Positions 9,043 through 17,188 of a stretch of 64,000 nucleotides of DNA are shown piece after piece. The notes under the pieces were generated by a model. The model did not search any database, was not told the DNA's origin, and was given only the letters and a program-made list of their open reading frames with translations. The translations under genes were made by a program, and so were the position numbers. This DNA is from G965220305 sp965220305. Lineage in GTDB: Bacteria; Chloroflexota; Dehalococcoidia; Lucifugimonadales; UBA3495. The stretch is taken from the NCBI GenBank assembly GCA_965220305.1, contig OZ244817.1, positions 3,224,001 to 3,288,000 on the forward strand, in the 5' to 3' direction. Numbering within the stretch: the first letter of the stretch is position 1; each line of letters begins with the position of its first letter.

Positions 9043-10392
9043 TTAGCCTCCCAGCGGGCTACCACCCTGGATGAGCCTCATTATGTCGTTGGCGCTTATC
9101 AGGACGATTAGGCCGATGAGCACCACGAAGCCGATGAGGTGGACCAGGCCCTCCTTCTCCGGCGGCACCCGTTTCCCCCGCCGCAGCCACTCCAGGACTA
9201 CGAACACCAGCCGTCCGCCATCGAGCATGGGAATGGGAAGGATATTCAGGATAGCCAGGTTGATGCTGAACAGAATGGCTAGCACCAACCAGCCTCTGAG
9301 TCCTCCTTCTCTGGTCACTTCCCCGGTGATTTGTGCGATGCCTATGGGACCGGAAAGCTCTGGCGAGCGTTTTCCCGCAATCCAGGAGAACACCTCTTGT
9401 TTCAGTAGCACCAGCATTTGCCAGGTGTTGGAAACACTGAGGGACACTGCCGTCCACGGCGGGTAGAATTCGGTCTCGGTACGAACATTGATGAGGTCTA
9501 TACCTATTCCGGTGGCCCCCTGCCCTTCGGGGGGATTCATACGGGGAGTGATGTAGACGATTTCTTGTCGTCCCTCCCGGTTGACGAGCCACTCCATCTC
9601 GGAGTCCCGGTTCAGGGTGGTAAGACGAATAAGGTCGGACCGATCGTCAATCTCCTTGCTGTTGGCACTGGAAATGATGTCCCCTGGCCGCACACCCGAG
9701 GCTTCCGCCGGTGATTGGGCCGCCACCTCGGTAACCACGACATCCCCCACTTGAACGTCCTGGGGAATCATGAAGAGAACGGTAAATATGATGATGGGCA
9801 GGATGGCGTTCATAAATGAACCGGCGGCGAGCACGATGGCGCGGGGTCCGGCGCCCTTGCTGGCCAAGCTGCGGGGGACTCGGGGGTTGCTCTCCCCGGC
9901 CAGGCGCACGAAGCCTCCCAGGGGCAGCCAGTTTATCGAGTAAAGCATGTCGGCGACTACCAGGGAGTTCTCGCCCACTTCCCTCACCCGGCCCTCGTGC
10001 CGCAAGTATTCGTCGTTGCCCAGCTCTTGCAGGGACTGAGGGCCCCTGTTTACCGGACCTCGCCCAGGGGCTTCAATAATCCGCGCCAGCAGGTTGCCGT
10101 GTTGGTCCTCGGTTGAGCTAATCTTGACCAACTGTCGCGGACGTAGCTCGGACAACCGCTCCAGGTTAACCAGCGCGGTATCCTGGTCGGTGAGTACCCT
10201 GGTGCTGCCGGTGTACAGGCCAAAGGCTTTGGGCGGGTAACCTATGCCGAACTCCAATACCTTGACCCCGAAGGCCCGCCCGGTCAGGTAGTGGCCCAGT
10301 TCGTGGACGACGACCAGCACCAAGAGCAACGGGACAAACGTGATAACGGCGAAGAAGAAAGGGCCGATTATGGACTGTATGACGCCATCCAT
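9043..10392 (-). CDS. rseP: Site-2 intramembrane metalloprotease RseP (M50) with PDZ domain
   Basis: Membrane zinc protease of the RseP/RasP family, 449 aa. The first transmembrane helix carries the HExxH site (VVHELGHYLTG, His30-Glu31-His34). The third zinc ligand motif, NILPIPMLDGGR, lies near residue 395. A PDZ domain (about residues 205-290) contains VTEVAAQSPAEASGVRPGD. The usual L-P-L-G-G-F-V-R-L loop appears only near residue 155, so roughly 100 extra residues separate HELGH from it, compared with about 40 in well-known homologues. It is the last gene of the rpsB operon, 6 bases after dxr. Confidence 0.94.
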   Translation of the reverse strand: MDGVIQSIIGPFFFAVITFVPLLLVLVVVHELGHYLTGRAFGVKVLEFGIGYPPKAFGLYTGSTRVLTDQDTALVNLERLSELRPRQLVKISSTEDQHGNLLARIIEAPGRGPVNRGPQSLQELGNDEYLRHEGRVREVGENSLVVADMLYSINWLPLGGFVRLAGESNPRVPRSLASKGAGPRAIVLAAGSFMNAILPIIIFTVLFMIPQDVQVGDVVVTEVAAQSPAEASGVRPGDIISSANSKEIDDRSDLIRLTTLNRDSEMEWLVNREGRQEIVYITPRMNPPEGQGATGIGIDLINVRTETEFYPPWTAVSLSVSNTWQMLVLLKQEVFSWIAGKRSPELSGPIGIAQITGEVTREGGLRGWLVLAILFSINLAILNILPIPMLDGGRLVFVVLEWLRRGKRVPPEKEGLVHLIGFVVLIGLIVLISANDIMRLIQGGSPLGG

Positions 10393-10398
10393 GCGTTC

Positions 10399-11517
10399 TT
10401 AACCCTTAGTAATACTCTTGGCCCGGCGGGTGGCCCACCCGTCCACTTCCAGTAGCTCTTCAACCTCGGTACCCGCCGAAGGTTGGTGCTCGGACAGCAC
10501 TTGGTCAACCACCCGGTAGATGTCCGTGAAGCGAATCCTGCCCTCTAGGAAGGCGTTTACCGCCACTTCGTCGGCGGCGCTGAGGGCCGCCGGGTAGGTG
10601 CCGCCCTGCTGCGCAGCGCCCAAGGCCAAGTTGAAGCATGGGTAGCGTTCCGCTTCCAGGGGTTGAAAGTCCAGGGAATGGGGTATGCTGGTCTCCAGCC
10701 GGGGAATCAGGTCGTTGGGCAGGCGGTTGGGATAGAACAGGGCGTACTGTATGGGCAGGCGCATGTCCGGAGGCCCCATCTGGGCCTTGATGGAATTGTC
10801 GGCGAATTCCACCATGGAATGTATCGTGCTCTGGGGATGCACCACCACCTCAATCTTTTCCCAGGGAACATCAAAGAGCCAGTGGGACTCAATGACTTCA
10901 AACGCCTTGTTCATCAGGGTGGCGGAGTCGATGGTAATCTTCTCACCCATGCGCCAAGTGGGGTGATTGAGGGCCTGTTTGCGGGTCACTGAGTCCAAGT
11001 CGGCCAATGGCGTGGCTCGGAAGGGGCCCCCCGATGCGGTGATAATCAGCCGCCGAATACTGTTGTTCTCGCCTTGAATGCACTGCCAGATGGCGCTGGG
11101 CTCGCTGTCTACGGGCAACAGCTTGCCACCGTAGCGCCTCTCGTGCTCCTTGATGACCCCTCCGGCCATGACAATGGGTTCCTTGTTGGAGAGGGCAACC
11201 GACTTGCGGTGCTTCAGGGCGTTGAGGGTGGGTATGAGGCCGACGTTGCCGATGGTTGCCACCATTACGGTGTCCACCTCGTCCAAGCAGGCCATCTCGC
11301 CCATGGGAGTGAAGCGGACATTGGCGGGCAGGGATTCGGGCGGGTTGATACAGTACACGTGGCGGGGGTTGAATTCCTGGACCTGTTTCAGCAGAAGGTC
11401 GAGATTGTTGCCGGCGGCCAAGCCCACCACCTCGAACTCTTCGGGGAACTTCCGCACAATATCCAGGGTCTGGCGGCCAATGGAGCCGGTGGAGCCGAGG
11501 ACTACCAACTTCTTCAT
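10399..11517 (-). CDS. dxr: 1-deoxy-D-xylulose 5-phosphate reductoisomerase
   Basis: NADPH-dependent second enzyme of the MEP pathway, making MEP from DXP; cytoplasmic. 372 aa from ATG 11517, which overlaps the cdsA stop as ATGA. The frame is open to 11565, but those residues are unlike the family. Marks: NADPH loop LGSTGSIGRQTLDIV, LSNKEPIVMAGG, metal/substrate residues in PVDSEPSAIWQC, the flexible loop around PTWRMGEKITIDSATLMNK, and HPQSTIHSMVEF. Normal length. Confidence 0.97.
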   Translation of the reverse strand: MKKLVVLGSTGSIGRQTLDIVRKFPEEFEVVGLAAGNNLDLLLKQVQEFNPRHVYCINPPESLPANVRFTPMGEMACLDEVDTVMVATIGNVGLIPTLNALKHRKSVALSNKEPIVMAGGVIKEHERRYGGKLLPVDSEPSAIWQCIQGENNSIRRLIITASGGPFRATPLADLDSVTRKQALNHPTWRMGEKITIDSATLMNKAFEVIESHWLFDVPWEKIEVVVHPQSTIHSMVEFADNSIKAQMGPPDMRLPIQYALFYPNRLPNDLIPRLETSIPHSLDFQPLEAERYPCFNLALGAAQQGGTYPAALSAADEVAVNAFLEGRIRFTDIYRVVDQVLSEHQPSAGTEVEELLEVDGWATRRAKSITKG

Positions 11518-12362
11518 CTCTCCAACACCCCGACAACAAGATAGTAAACCGTGGGAACGGACCACAGAAGGCTGTCCAAGCGGTCTAAGACTCCACCATG
11601 TCCAGGGATTATACTACCGGCGTCCTTAACTTGGGAAATGCGTTTGAGGCGGGATTCCCATAGATCCCCCATCTGGGCCGCCACTGACGCCGCAAGCCCA
11701 AGGAGCGCCACCTGCCACGCTGGGGGGTCGAGAGACAGTACCTGGCCCACGACAAGAGATGCCGCTATCGAAGAAACGAGGCCCCCCGCCGCTCCTTCCC
11801 AGGTCTTGCCGGGGCTGATGGTGGGGGCCATCCGGTGTCGGCCCACCCTCCGGCCCGTGAAAAATGCGCCGACATCGGTGGCGAAAGTCACTGCCAGGGC
11901 CAACAGCAGCCAGTCGCGGCCCTGGGTCCCGCCGTCCCCCAGTTCCCGCAGGGCTACCGCGTGGGCCAACAGGAAGCCTATATAAAGAGGGCCTCCCAAC
12001 AGGTAAGCGGCGGCGATGGGCAACCCCCGGTCGTCGTAATAGGCGATGGTCCAGAGGACGGCAACAAATATCCCAACCAGGAAGACACCCGCCGATGCCA
12101 GTAGAAAGTCGGTGGGTGTGCCGGTGGACTGCCCGGCGATGACGAATGCCAGCACCCAGAGCGCTCCCAGGAACACCGGCAAGGCAGCGGAGTCGTTGGG
12201 GTGCAGGCGGTACAGTTCCCGAATGCCCAGGATAGCGGCGAGGGCGACCAGCAGAAATACCCAGGGCGCGCCCCACCATACGGCGGCCAGCAGAACGGGG
12301 ATGCCCACCAGCGCCGAGAGGCAACGGAGGACTAGGTCATTTGACAGGAGCGACGTTGCCAA
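11514..12362 (-). CDS. cdsA: Phosphatidate cytidylyltransferase
   Basis: Integral membrane enzyme making CDP-diacylglycerol from phosphatidic acid and CTP. 282 aa with about eight hydrophobic segments. The C-terminal signature is clear: ISPGKTWEGAAGG, then GDLWESRLKRISQVKDAG and IPGHGGVLDRLDSLLW, with the conserved metal-binding Asp residues. The start is not simple: no ATG fits, and TTG 12362 gives the expected N-terminus while overlapping uppS by 26 bases. It feeds pgpA (16339-16818), which acts later in phosphatidylglycerol synthesis. Confidence 0.94.
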   Translation of the reverse strand: MATSLLSNDLVLRCLSALVGIPVLLAAVWWGAPWVFLLVALAAILGIRELYRLHPNDSAALPVFLGALWVLAFVIAGQSTGTPTDFLLASAGVFLVGIFVAVLWTIAYYDDRGLPIAAAYLLGGPLYIGFLLAHAVALRELGDGGTQGRDWLLLALAVTFATDVGAFFTGRRVGRHRMAPTISPGKTWEGAAGGLVSSIAASLVVGQVLSLDPPAWQVALLGLAASVAAQMGDLWESRLKRISQVKDAGSIIPGHGGVLDRLDSLLWSVPTVYYLVVGVLER

Positions 12363-13080
12363 AACGACGTTGGCGGTTGCCGAAAGAGTCCAGGGCCTTT
12401 TCCAGCTCCGGGGCGTCCAGGTCCGGCCAGAGGGTGGGAGTGTGGTAGAACTCGCTGTAGGCCGACTGCCACAGCAGGAAGTTGCTCACTCGTTGCTCCC
12501 CGCCGGTGCGAATGATTAGGTCCGGGTCTGGAGAGTGGGCGGTATAGAGGTGCTGGCGGAATAACGCCTCGTCCACCTGTTCCGGAGTCACGCCGCTGCG
12601 TATGAGGGACTTTACCGCCTCCAAAATCTCATCCCGACCGCCATAGTCCAGGGCCACGTTAAGCGTAATTCCGGTGTTTTCGCTGGTAAGTTGTTGGGCC
12701 TGGTCCAGCGATTTCCGCACCTCGTTGGAGAAACGCTGGGTGTTGCCAATGTGAACAACTTTTACGTTGTTTCGGTGGAGGGCCTGGGTTTGTTCGAGGA
12801 TGGCGGAGTGGAGGATGCTCAAGAGGCCCCGAACTTCGTCGGCGGGGCGGTTCCAATTCTCCGTGGAAAAGGCGAATAGGGTGGCGAATTTCACGCCCTT
12901 GTCGGTCAGGACCCGCAGGACCCGGTGGACTCGCGTAACCCCAACCCGGTGTCCTTCCAGCCTGGGCAGCCCCTGCTGGGTTGCCCAGCGGCCATTGCCG
13001 TCCATGATGAATGCGACGTGATTGGGGACCCCGGGCGTTTTAGCTGCCTGCTGAGGGGACGAATTGGTCTGCGGTGTCAT
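12337..13080 (-). CDS. uppS: Undecaprenyl diphosphate synthase
   Basis: cis-prenyltransferase extending FPP with IPP to make the lipid carrier for cell-envelope polymers. 247 aa. The pyrophosphate-binding signature HVAFIMDGNGRWA starts near residue 22. FSTENWNRP, the RTGGEQRVSNFLLWQ motif and the YSEFYHTPTLWPD region are all present. It lies 3 bases after frr and overlaps cdsA. Gene order frr-uppS-cdsA-dxr-rseP is the common bacterial one. Confidence 0.96.
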   Translation of the reverse strand: MTPQTNSSPQQAAKTPGVPNHVAFIMDGNGRWATQQGLPRLEGHRVGVTRVHRVLRVLTDKGVKFATLFAFSTENWNRPADEVRGLLSILHSAILEQTQALHRNNVKVVHIGNTQRFSNEVRKSLDQAQQLTSENTGITLNVALDYGGRDEILEAVKSLIRSGVTPEQVDEALFRQHLYTAHSPDPDLIIRTGGEQRVSNFLLWQSAYSEFYHTPTLWPDLDAPELEKALDSFGNRQRRFGNVAPVK

Positions 13081-13083
13081 CCG

Positions 13084-13674
13084 CTAGACCTGCATTATCT
13101 CCGCCTCTTTGGTCGTGGCAATATCGTCAATCTGCCGGATGTGAACATCGGTAGCTTTTTGTAGCTGGTCCTGGGTGCGGCGGTTCTCGTCCTGGGAGAT
13201 GGACTTGTCACGCTCCATCTTCCGCAAGTTGTCCACGCCCTCTCGACGCACGTTGCGCACGGCAACCTTGCTGTCCTCAATCTTGCGCTTGAGCAACCTC
13301 ACCAGGTCCTGGCGGCGTTCCTGGTTCAACGGCGGTATGGGCACGGTGATGATGTTGCCGTCGTTGGAAGGGTTGAAGCCCATCTCCGACCGCATCAGGC
13401 TTTTTTCTATCTCGGAAAGAGATTGCCGGTCCCAAGGCTGCACCATTATGGCTCGGGCGTCCGGCGTAGAAATGGACGCCAACTGGTTCAGGGGTGTGGG
13501 AGTCCCGTAATAATCGACGGAGATATTCTCCACCAGCGACGGGGTGGCCCTGCCGGTGCGCAAGGAATTGAGCTCGCGTTTCAGCGCTTCCACGGAGCGG
13601 CCCATCTTCCGTTCCATCTCCGCCATCACATCTTGGGAGCCTTGTTGGGGTTCTTCGTTCCGCTTGGGTGGCAT
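13084..13674 (-). CDS. frr: Ribosome recycling factor
   Basis: Splits post-termination ribosomes together with EF-G. 196 aa, about 10 longer than usual owing to an N-terminal stretch rich in Gln/Glu (residues 1-15). Family marks: ELNSLRTGRATPSLVENI, YYGTPTPLNQLASIS, IPPLNQERRQDLVRLLK, and a long C-terminal helix ending IATTKEAEIMQV. It starts 2 bases after pyrH. Confidence 0.97.
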   Translation of the reverse strand: MPPKRNEEPQQGSQDVMAEMERKMGRSVEALKRELNSLRTGRATPSLVENISVDYYGTPTPLNQLASISTPDARAIMVQPWDRQSLSEIEKSLMRSEMGFNPSNDGNIITVPIPPLNQERRQDLVRLLKRKIEDSKVAVRNVRREGVDNLRKMERDKSISQDENRRTQDQLQKATDVHIRQIDDIATTKEAEIMQV

Positions 13675-13676
13675 AA

Positions 13677-14402
13677 TCAGTCCCTCCCGGTGATGATGGT
13701 GCCTACGGCCTCACCTCTTAGAATACGACTCATACTGCCGGCTTGAAAGATGTTGAAGACTATGATTGGGAGGCCATTGTCCATACACAAAGAAACGGCG
13801 GTGGAGTCCATTACCTCCAGCCGCCGGTTGAGGGCATCCATGTAGTCCAGGTTATTGAACCGCTTGGCGTCCGGGTTTTGGTTGGGGTCGGAATCGTAGA
13901 CCCCATCAACCCCGTTCTTGGCCATAAGCAGCACTTCAGCCCCTATTTCCAGGGCTCGCAAGGAGGAAGCGGTGTCGGTCGTCATGAAGGGATTGCCGGT
14001 GCCTGCCGAGAACAGCACCACCCGCCCCTTTTCCAGGTGACGTATGGCCCGTCGGCGGATGTAGGGCTCGGCTACTGCCTGCATCTGCAAGGCGCTTTGG
14101 GTCCGCGTGGTGATGCCCCGCTTTTCCAGGGCGTCCTGCAAGGCCAGGGCGTTAATGGTAGTTGCCAACATACCGGCGTAGTCGGCGGTAGCTCGGTCCA
14201 TGCCCTGGCGTTCCGCATCTTCGCCGCGCCAGATATTGCCTCCGCCCACGACTATTGCCAACTCCATGCCCATGCTGTGGACTTGGAGAATCTGTTCCGC
14301 CAGGTAGCTTACCGCCGTGGGGTCAATGCTGTGTGCCGCGGAGCCCTTGAGTGATTCTCCGCTGACCTTGAGCAGTACCCGACCATACCTCGGTTTCTCC
14401 AT
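13677..14402 (-). CDS. pyrH: Uridylate kinase
   Basis: Phosphorylates UMP to UDP; amino-acid-kinase fold, hexamer in the family. 241 aa. It begins RYGRVLLKVSGESL; the UMP-binding loop is IVVGGGNIWRG, and the C-terminal half has LLMAKNGVDGVYDSDP and the closing ILRGEAVGTIITG. It lies between tsf (14 bases upstream) and frr. Confidence 0.97.
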   Translation of the reverse strand: MEKPRYGRVLLKVSGESLKGSAAHSIDPTAVSYLAEQILQVHSMGMELAIVVGGGNIWRGEDAERQGMDRATADYAGMLATTINALALQDALEKRGITTRTQSALQMQAVAEPYIRRRAIRHLEKGRVVLFSAGTGNPFMTTDTASSLRALEIGAEVLLMAKNGVDGVYDSDPNQNPDAKRFNNLDYMDALNRRLEVMDSTAVSLCMDNGLPIIVFNIFQAGSMSRILRGEAVGTIITGRD

Positions 14403-14416
14403 AGCTGCTGGCCGGA

Positions 14417-14920
14417 CTATTCCTCGAGAGCCATTCGGGCAAACCTGATGACGCGGACGTTCTCCCCCACCTTGGCGGCCAATTCTTGCACGATCTCGCT
14501 CACCAACCTGGAGTTATCCTTGATGAAGGGCTGTTGCAGCAAGCTGACCTGGGCCGCCGGGCTGGCGTCGCCCTCCTCGATGTCCTCTGCGCTCAGATAG
14601 CGGGGCGACATGGCCGCCACCTGCATGGCGATGTCGTGGGCCAGGGCTTTGAACTCCGGGGTGCGGGCAACGAAGTCGGTCTCGCAACCCAACTCAACCA
14701 TACCGCCAACACGCCCTCCGGTGTGGACGTAGGCTTCAATCAGTCCTTCGGTGGTGGCCCGGTCGGAACGCCGGGCGGCTTGGGCGAAACCCTTTTGCCG
14801 CAGCGCTTCCGCCGCCTGCTCCAAGTTGCCGTCGCATTCTTCCAGGGCCAGTTTACATTCCATGATGCCGGCCCCGGACAGTTCCCGGAGGGACCGGATT
14901 TGATCGACAGTTACCGCCAA
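14417..14920 (-). CDS. tsf: Elongation factor Ts, short form
   Basis: Guanine nucleotide exchange factor for EF-Tu. Only 167 aa, against 200-290 in most bacteria. The N-terminal UBA-like domain (IRSLRELSGAGIMECKLAL) and the EF-Tu-contacting TDFVART region (ELGCETDFVARTPEF) are intact. It has a single reduced core domain and ends soon after ENVRVIRFARMAL. Short EF-Ts proteins of this size are typical of Dehalococcoidia-like Chloroflexota, which supports the taxonomic guess. It is 30 bases downstream of rpsB. Confidence 0.95.
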   Translation of the reverse strand: MAVTVDQIRSLRELSGAGIMECKLALEECDGNLEQAAEALRQKGFAQAARRSDRATTEGLIEAYVHTGGRVGGMVELGCETDFVARTPEFKALAHDIAMQVAAMSPRYLSAEDIEEGDASPAAQVSLLQQPFIKDNSRLVSEIVQELAAKVGENVRVIRFARMALEE

Positions 14921-14950
14921 GGGTTATCCTCCTGAGGTAGATGGAGCCGG

Positions 14951-15871
14951 TTACTCCGCCGGCGGGGTCTCTTCAGCCGCTTCTCTGCGGGCCTGGGCCT
15001 GCTCCATCAACTGGGCAATTTCGTCCAAGGGGATGGAGTCTATGGCTATCTCTTCCTCGTCGCCCTCTTCCTCGGCTTCAGCAGCCTCAGCTTCGGCCAT
15101 TGCCGCGTCCATCTGCTCTTGCAGCAAAGCCTCGCGTTGGGCTACTCCCTCTACTATGGCCGAAGCCATTCGGCTGGTGACCAAGCGTATGGAACGAACA
15201 GCGTCGTCGTTACCGGGTATGGCGTGGGTCACCTTGTAGGGGTCGCAGTCGGTGTCCACGATGGCGAAGATTTTGACCCCCATGCGCATTGCCTCGGCCA
15301 CGCACAGGTCTTCTTTGCCGATGTCGATGATGAACATGGCGTCGGGCGGGGCCGTCATGTCCTTGATACCCAGGAAATACTTTTCCAGCTTGGCCAGAGT
15401 CTCCGTCAGCTTTACCGCTTCCTTCTTGGGCAGCAGCCGAAAGTAGCCCTGTTCCTGCTTCTGCTGCAACTCAATCATGTAGTTGATGCGGCTGCGGATG
15501 GTCTGGAAGTTGGTGAGGGTGCCCCCCAGCCAACGCTGGTTGACGTACCACATGCCACAGCGTTCCGCTTCACCCTGGATGACTTCTTGGGCCTGCTTCT
15601 TCGTGCCCACAAAAAGGACCTTGCCGCCTTCTGCCGCCACCTGGGTCATGGCCCGGGTGGCCTCGTGCATCATGCCCAAGGTCTGCTGTAGGTCTATAAT
15701 GTGGATGCCGTTGCGCTGGGTGAAGATGTACCGCTTCATGCGAGGGTTCCAACGCCGGGTCTGGTGCCCAAAGTGGACTCCCGCTTCGAGCAGCGACTTC
15801 ATCGTCAACGGCTCCCGCACCGGTGCGGGGGCGGGACTCGGTTCCGCTGGTCTCTCAAGGGACTGTACCAT
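14951..15871 (-). CDS. rpsB: 30S ribosomal protein S2 with acidic tail
   Basis: 306 aa, first gene of the conserved translation/envelope block. The core begins with MKSLLEAGVHFGHQTRRWNP near residue 24; RNGIHIIDLQQT and NQRWLGGTLTNFQTI follow. The extra N-terminal 23 residues are Pro/Ala-rich. About 50 C-terminal residues are strongly acidic and Ala/Glu-rich (EAEAAEAEEEGDEEE). Transcription likely starts from the promoter at 15911-15939, giving a leader of about 33 bases. Confidence 0.97.
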   Translation of the reverse strand: MVQSLERPAEPSPAPAPVREPLTMKSLLEAGVHFGHQTRRWNPRMKRYIFTQRNGIHIIDLQQTLGMMHEATRAMTQVAAEGGKVLFVGTKKQAQEVIQGEAERCGMWYVNQRWLGGTLTNFQTIRSRINYMIELQQKQEQGYFRLLPKKEAVKLTETLAKLEKYFLGIKDMTAPPDAMFIIDIGKEDLCVAEAMRMGVKIFAIVDTDCDPYKVTHAIPGNDDAVRSIRLVTSRMASAIVEGVAQREALLQEQMDAAMAEAEAAEAEEEGDEEEIAIDSIPLDEIAQLMEQAQARREAAEETPPAE

Positions 15872-15910
15872 ACAACCTGCCTTTCAAGTCGGGGATAAAT
15901 ATTTGTGTTG

Positions 15911-15939
15911 AGTATAGCATAGCCCCAAGGGGCGAGCAA
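15911..15939 (-). promoter_or_regulatory. Promoter of the rpsB operon
   Basis: On the - strand: -35 TTGCTC (15939-15934), 17-base spacer, -10 TATACT (15916-15911) preceded by TGC, an extended -10. The predicted start is near 15904, 33 bases before rpsB. Confidence 0.75.
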
Positions 15940-16338
15940 TCTGGAGAAACTGCCCAGCGCCCCTGCTTTCTACTCGGCAACTTCTCTCAGTAGTCCACCT
16001 CTTTTGGCGCAATCCCTTCTGCCGAAAGTCCTCGCAAACAAGTTGAAAGGCCCCGCTGGGGGAGAGCAACCTTGAACGGGAGCGGGGTTGGCGATAGCTT
16101 GTCCTGCCGATGCCAGGCCGCCCCACCCGTCTAGTATTGGACTACCCTGGCCCAGTCAAGAGGTCCGGTAGAACTGTGCGGTTAGAGGGAACAGGCAAGT
16201 CCTTTCTTTTCCAGGAAGAATGGTTGGCCTGAAAGGGCGAAGAGTCGTTTGGGCTTTGCTTCGGCGGAAAGCCATCGAAACCTCCGCGACGCTATTGGCG
16301 GATAGGGGTTAAGAGAAACAGCCCGCCGGACACGGCCG
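15940..16338. other. Gene-free interval between rpsB promoter and pgpA
   Basis: About 400 bases without a convincing gene. It holds a CAAGTTGAAAGGCCCC element (16039-16054) of the dispersed family. Near 16252-16274 there is a stem pairing GGCTTT with AAAGCC around a C(UUCG)G tetraloop, which lies downstream of pgpA and could end that transcript. No RNA gene is recognised. Confidence 0.5.
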
Positions 16339-16818
16339 TCAGCCGAAAAATATCAGCCGGACGGCGTTCAAAATCACCGCTCCGTAAATGCCGACCACCA
16401 GGTCATCGGCCATGATTCCCAGCCCTCCGTGCAGAGCTTCCAGGCGCCGGGCCGGCCAGGGCTTCAGCATGTCCAGCAAGCGGAAGCAGAAGAAGGCGGC
16501 CATCAGCCAGGGCCAGTCCTTGGGCAGCAGCAGACAGGTAGCCCAGAGTCCCACAAATTCGTCCCATACCGCCTTTCCCGGGTCTGGGTCCTCCGGGGTG
16601 CTCAGGCTGCCGGTGGCCCAGACGCCAATGACCGCGCCGACCCCGATGAGCAGGTAGAGGTAGATTGAATCTCCGGAGATGGGGAGCAGATAGTAAATCA
16701 GCAGCGCGGCCAGGCTGCCGACGGTGCCGGGGGCTACTGGGGAGAGCCCGGTCCCCAGGCCGATGCCCACAAGAAACGCTAGCCTGGGCAGGACTCCCCG
16801 GCCCCGGTTGGCAGGCAT
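16339..16818 (-). CDS. pgpA: Phosphatidylglycerophosphatase A
   Basis: Membrane phosphatase removing the phosphate from phosphatidylglycerophosphate. 159 aa from ATG 16818; the frame is open to 16908 inside the upstream gene, but the start after its stop is natural. Family marks: GLSPVAPGTVGSLAALL, the acidic VWDEFVGLW, and the C-terminal GIMADDLVVGIYGA with its conserved Asp pair. Three to four hydrophobic segments. It is the last gene of a three-gene unit nfo-zincin-pgpA. Confidence 0.93.
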   Translation of the reverse strand: MPANRGRGVLPRLAFLVGIGLGTGLSPVAPGTVGSLAALLIYYLLPISGDSIYLYLLIGVGAVIGVWATGSLSTPEDPDPGKAVWDEFVGLWATCLLLPKDWPWLMAAFFCFRLLDMLKPWPARRLEALHGGLGIMADDLVVGIYGAVILNAVRLIFFG

Positions 16819-16819
16819 T

Positions 16820-17188
16820 TTAACCGTATCCCAAACGGTGGAGGTCGTCCTCTTCCAGCCCCAGGTAGTGGCCCACCTCGTGCCACAGGGTGATCCGCAC
16901 CTCTTCAACCACCTGGGCCCGGGTGGAACAACTGCGGAGGATGGGTTGACGGTAAAGGCATATCCGGTCGGGAAGCTGAGGCGCGCCTCCCTCCCGTTGG
17001 GTCAGGGGCACACCGGTATACAGCCCGAAAAGCGTGTCTGCGTGGCCCACCAACTCCGCTTCCTCCGGGCCAGGCCACTCTTCGATGGTGATGTCCACGT
17101 TGCGCAAAGATTGCCTGATGGCTGGAGGAAGTTGCCGGTAGGCCCGCTGGGCCAGGCGTTCAAACTCCCTGCGGGACAGACGGATCAA
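16820..17188 (-). CDS. Zincin-like metallopeptidase family protein (DUF1025)
   Basis: 122 aa of the small bacterial zincin family (PF06262). The motif is VRITLWHEVGHYLGLEEDDL near the C-terminus, giving HExxH plus a downstream acidic residue. The N-terminus MIRLSRREFERLAQRAY and the LPDRICLYRQPI strand are typical. Start is TTG 17188, overlapping the nfo stop (TTGA). The substrate is unknown in the family. Confidence 0.88.
   Translation of the reverse strand: MIRLSRREFERLAQRAYRQLPPAIRQSLRNVDITIEEWPGPEEAELVGHADTLFGLYTGVPLTQREGGAPQLPDRICLYRQPILRSCSTRAQVVEEVRITLWHEVGHYLGLEEDDLHRLGYG

Noticed and set aside
9015..9045. Possible tRNA end (GGATTCAAATCCCA)
   Set aside because: The T-loop-like word is present, but no matching acceptor, D-arm or anticodon arm can be folded upstream, and the stretch runs into the rseP stop.
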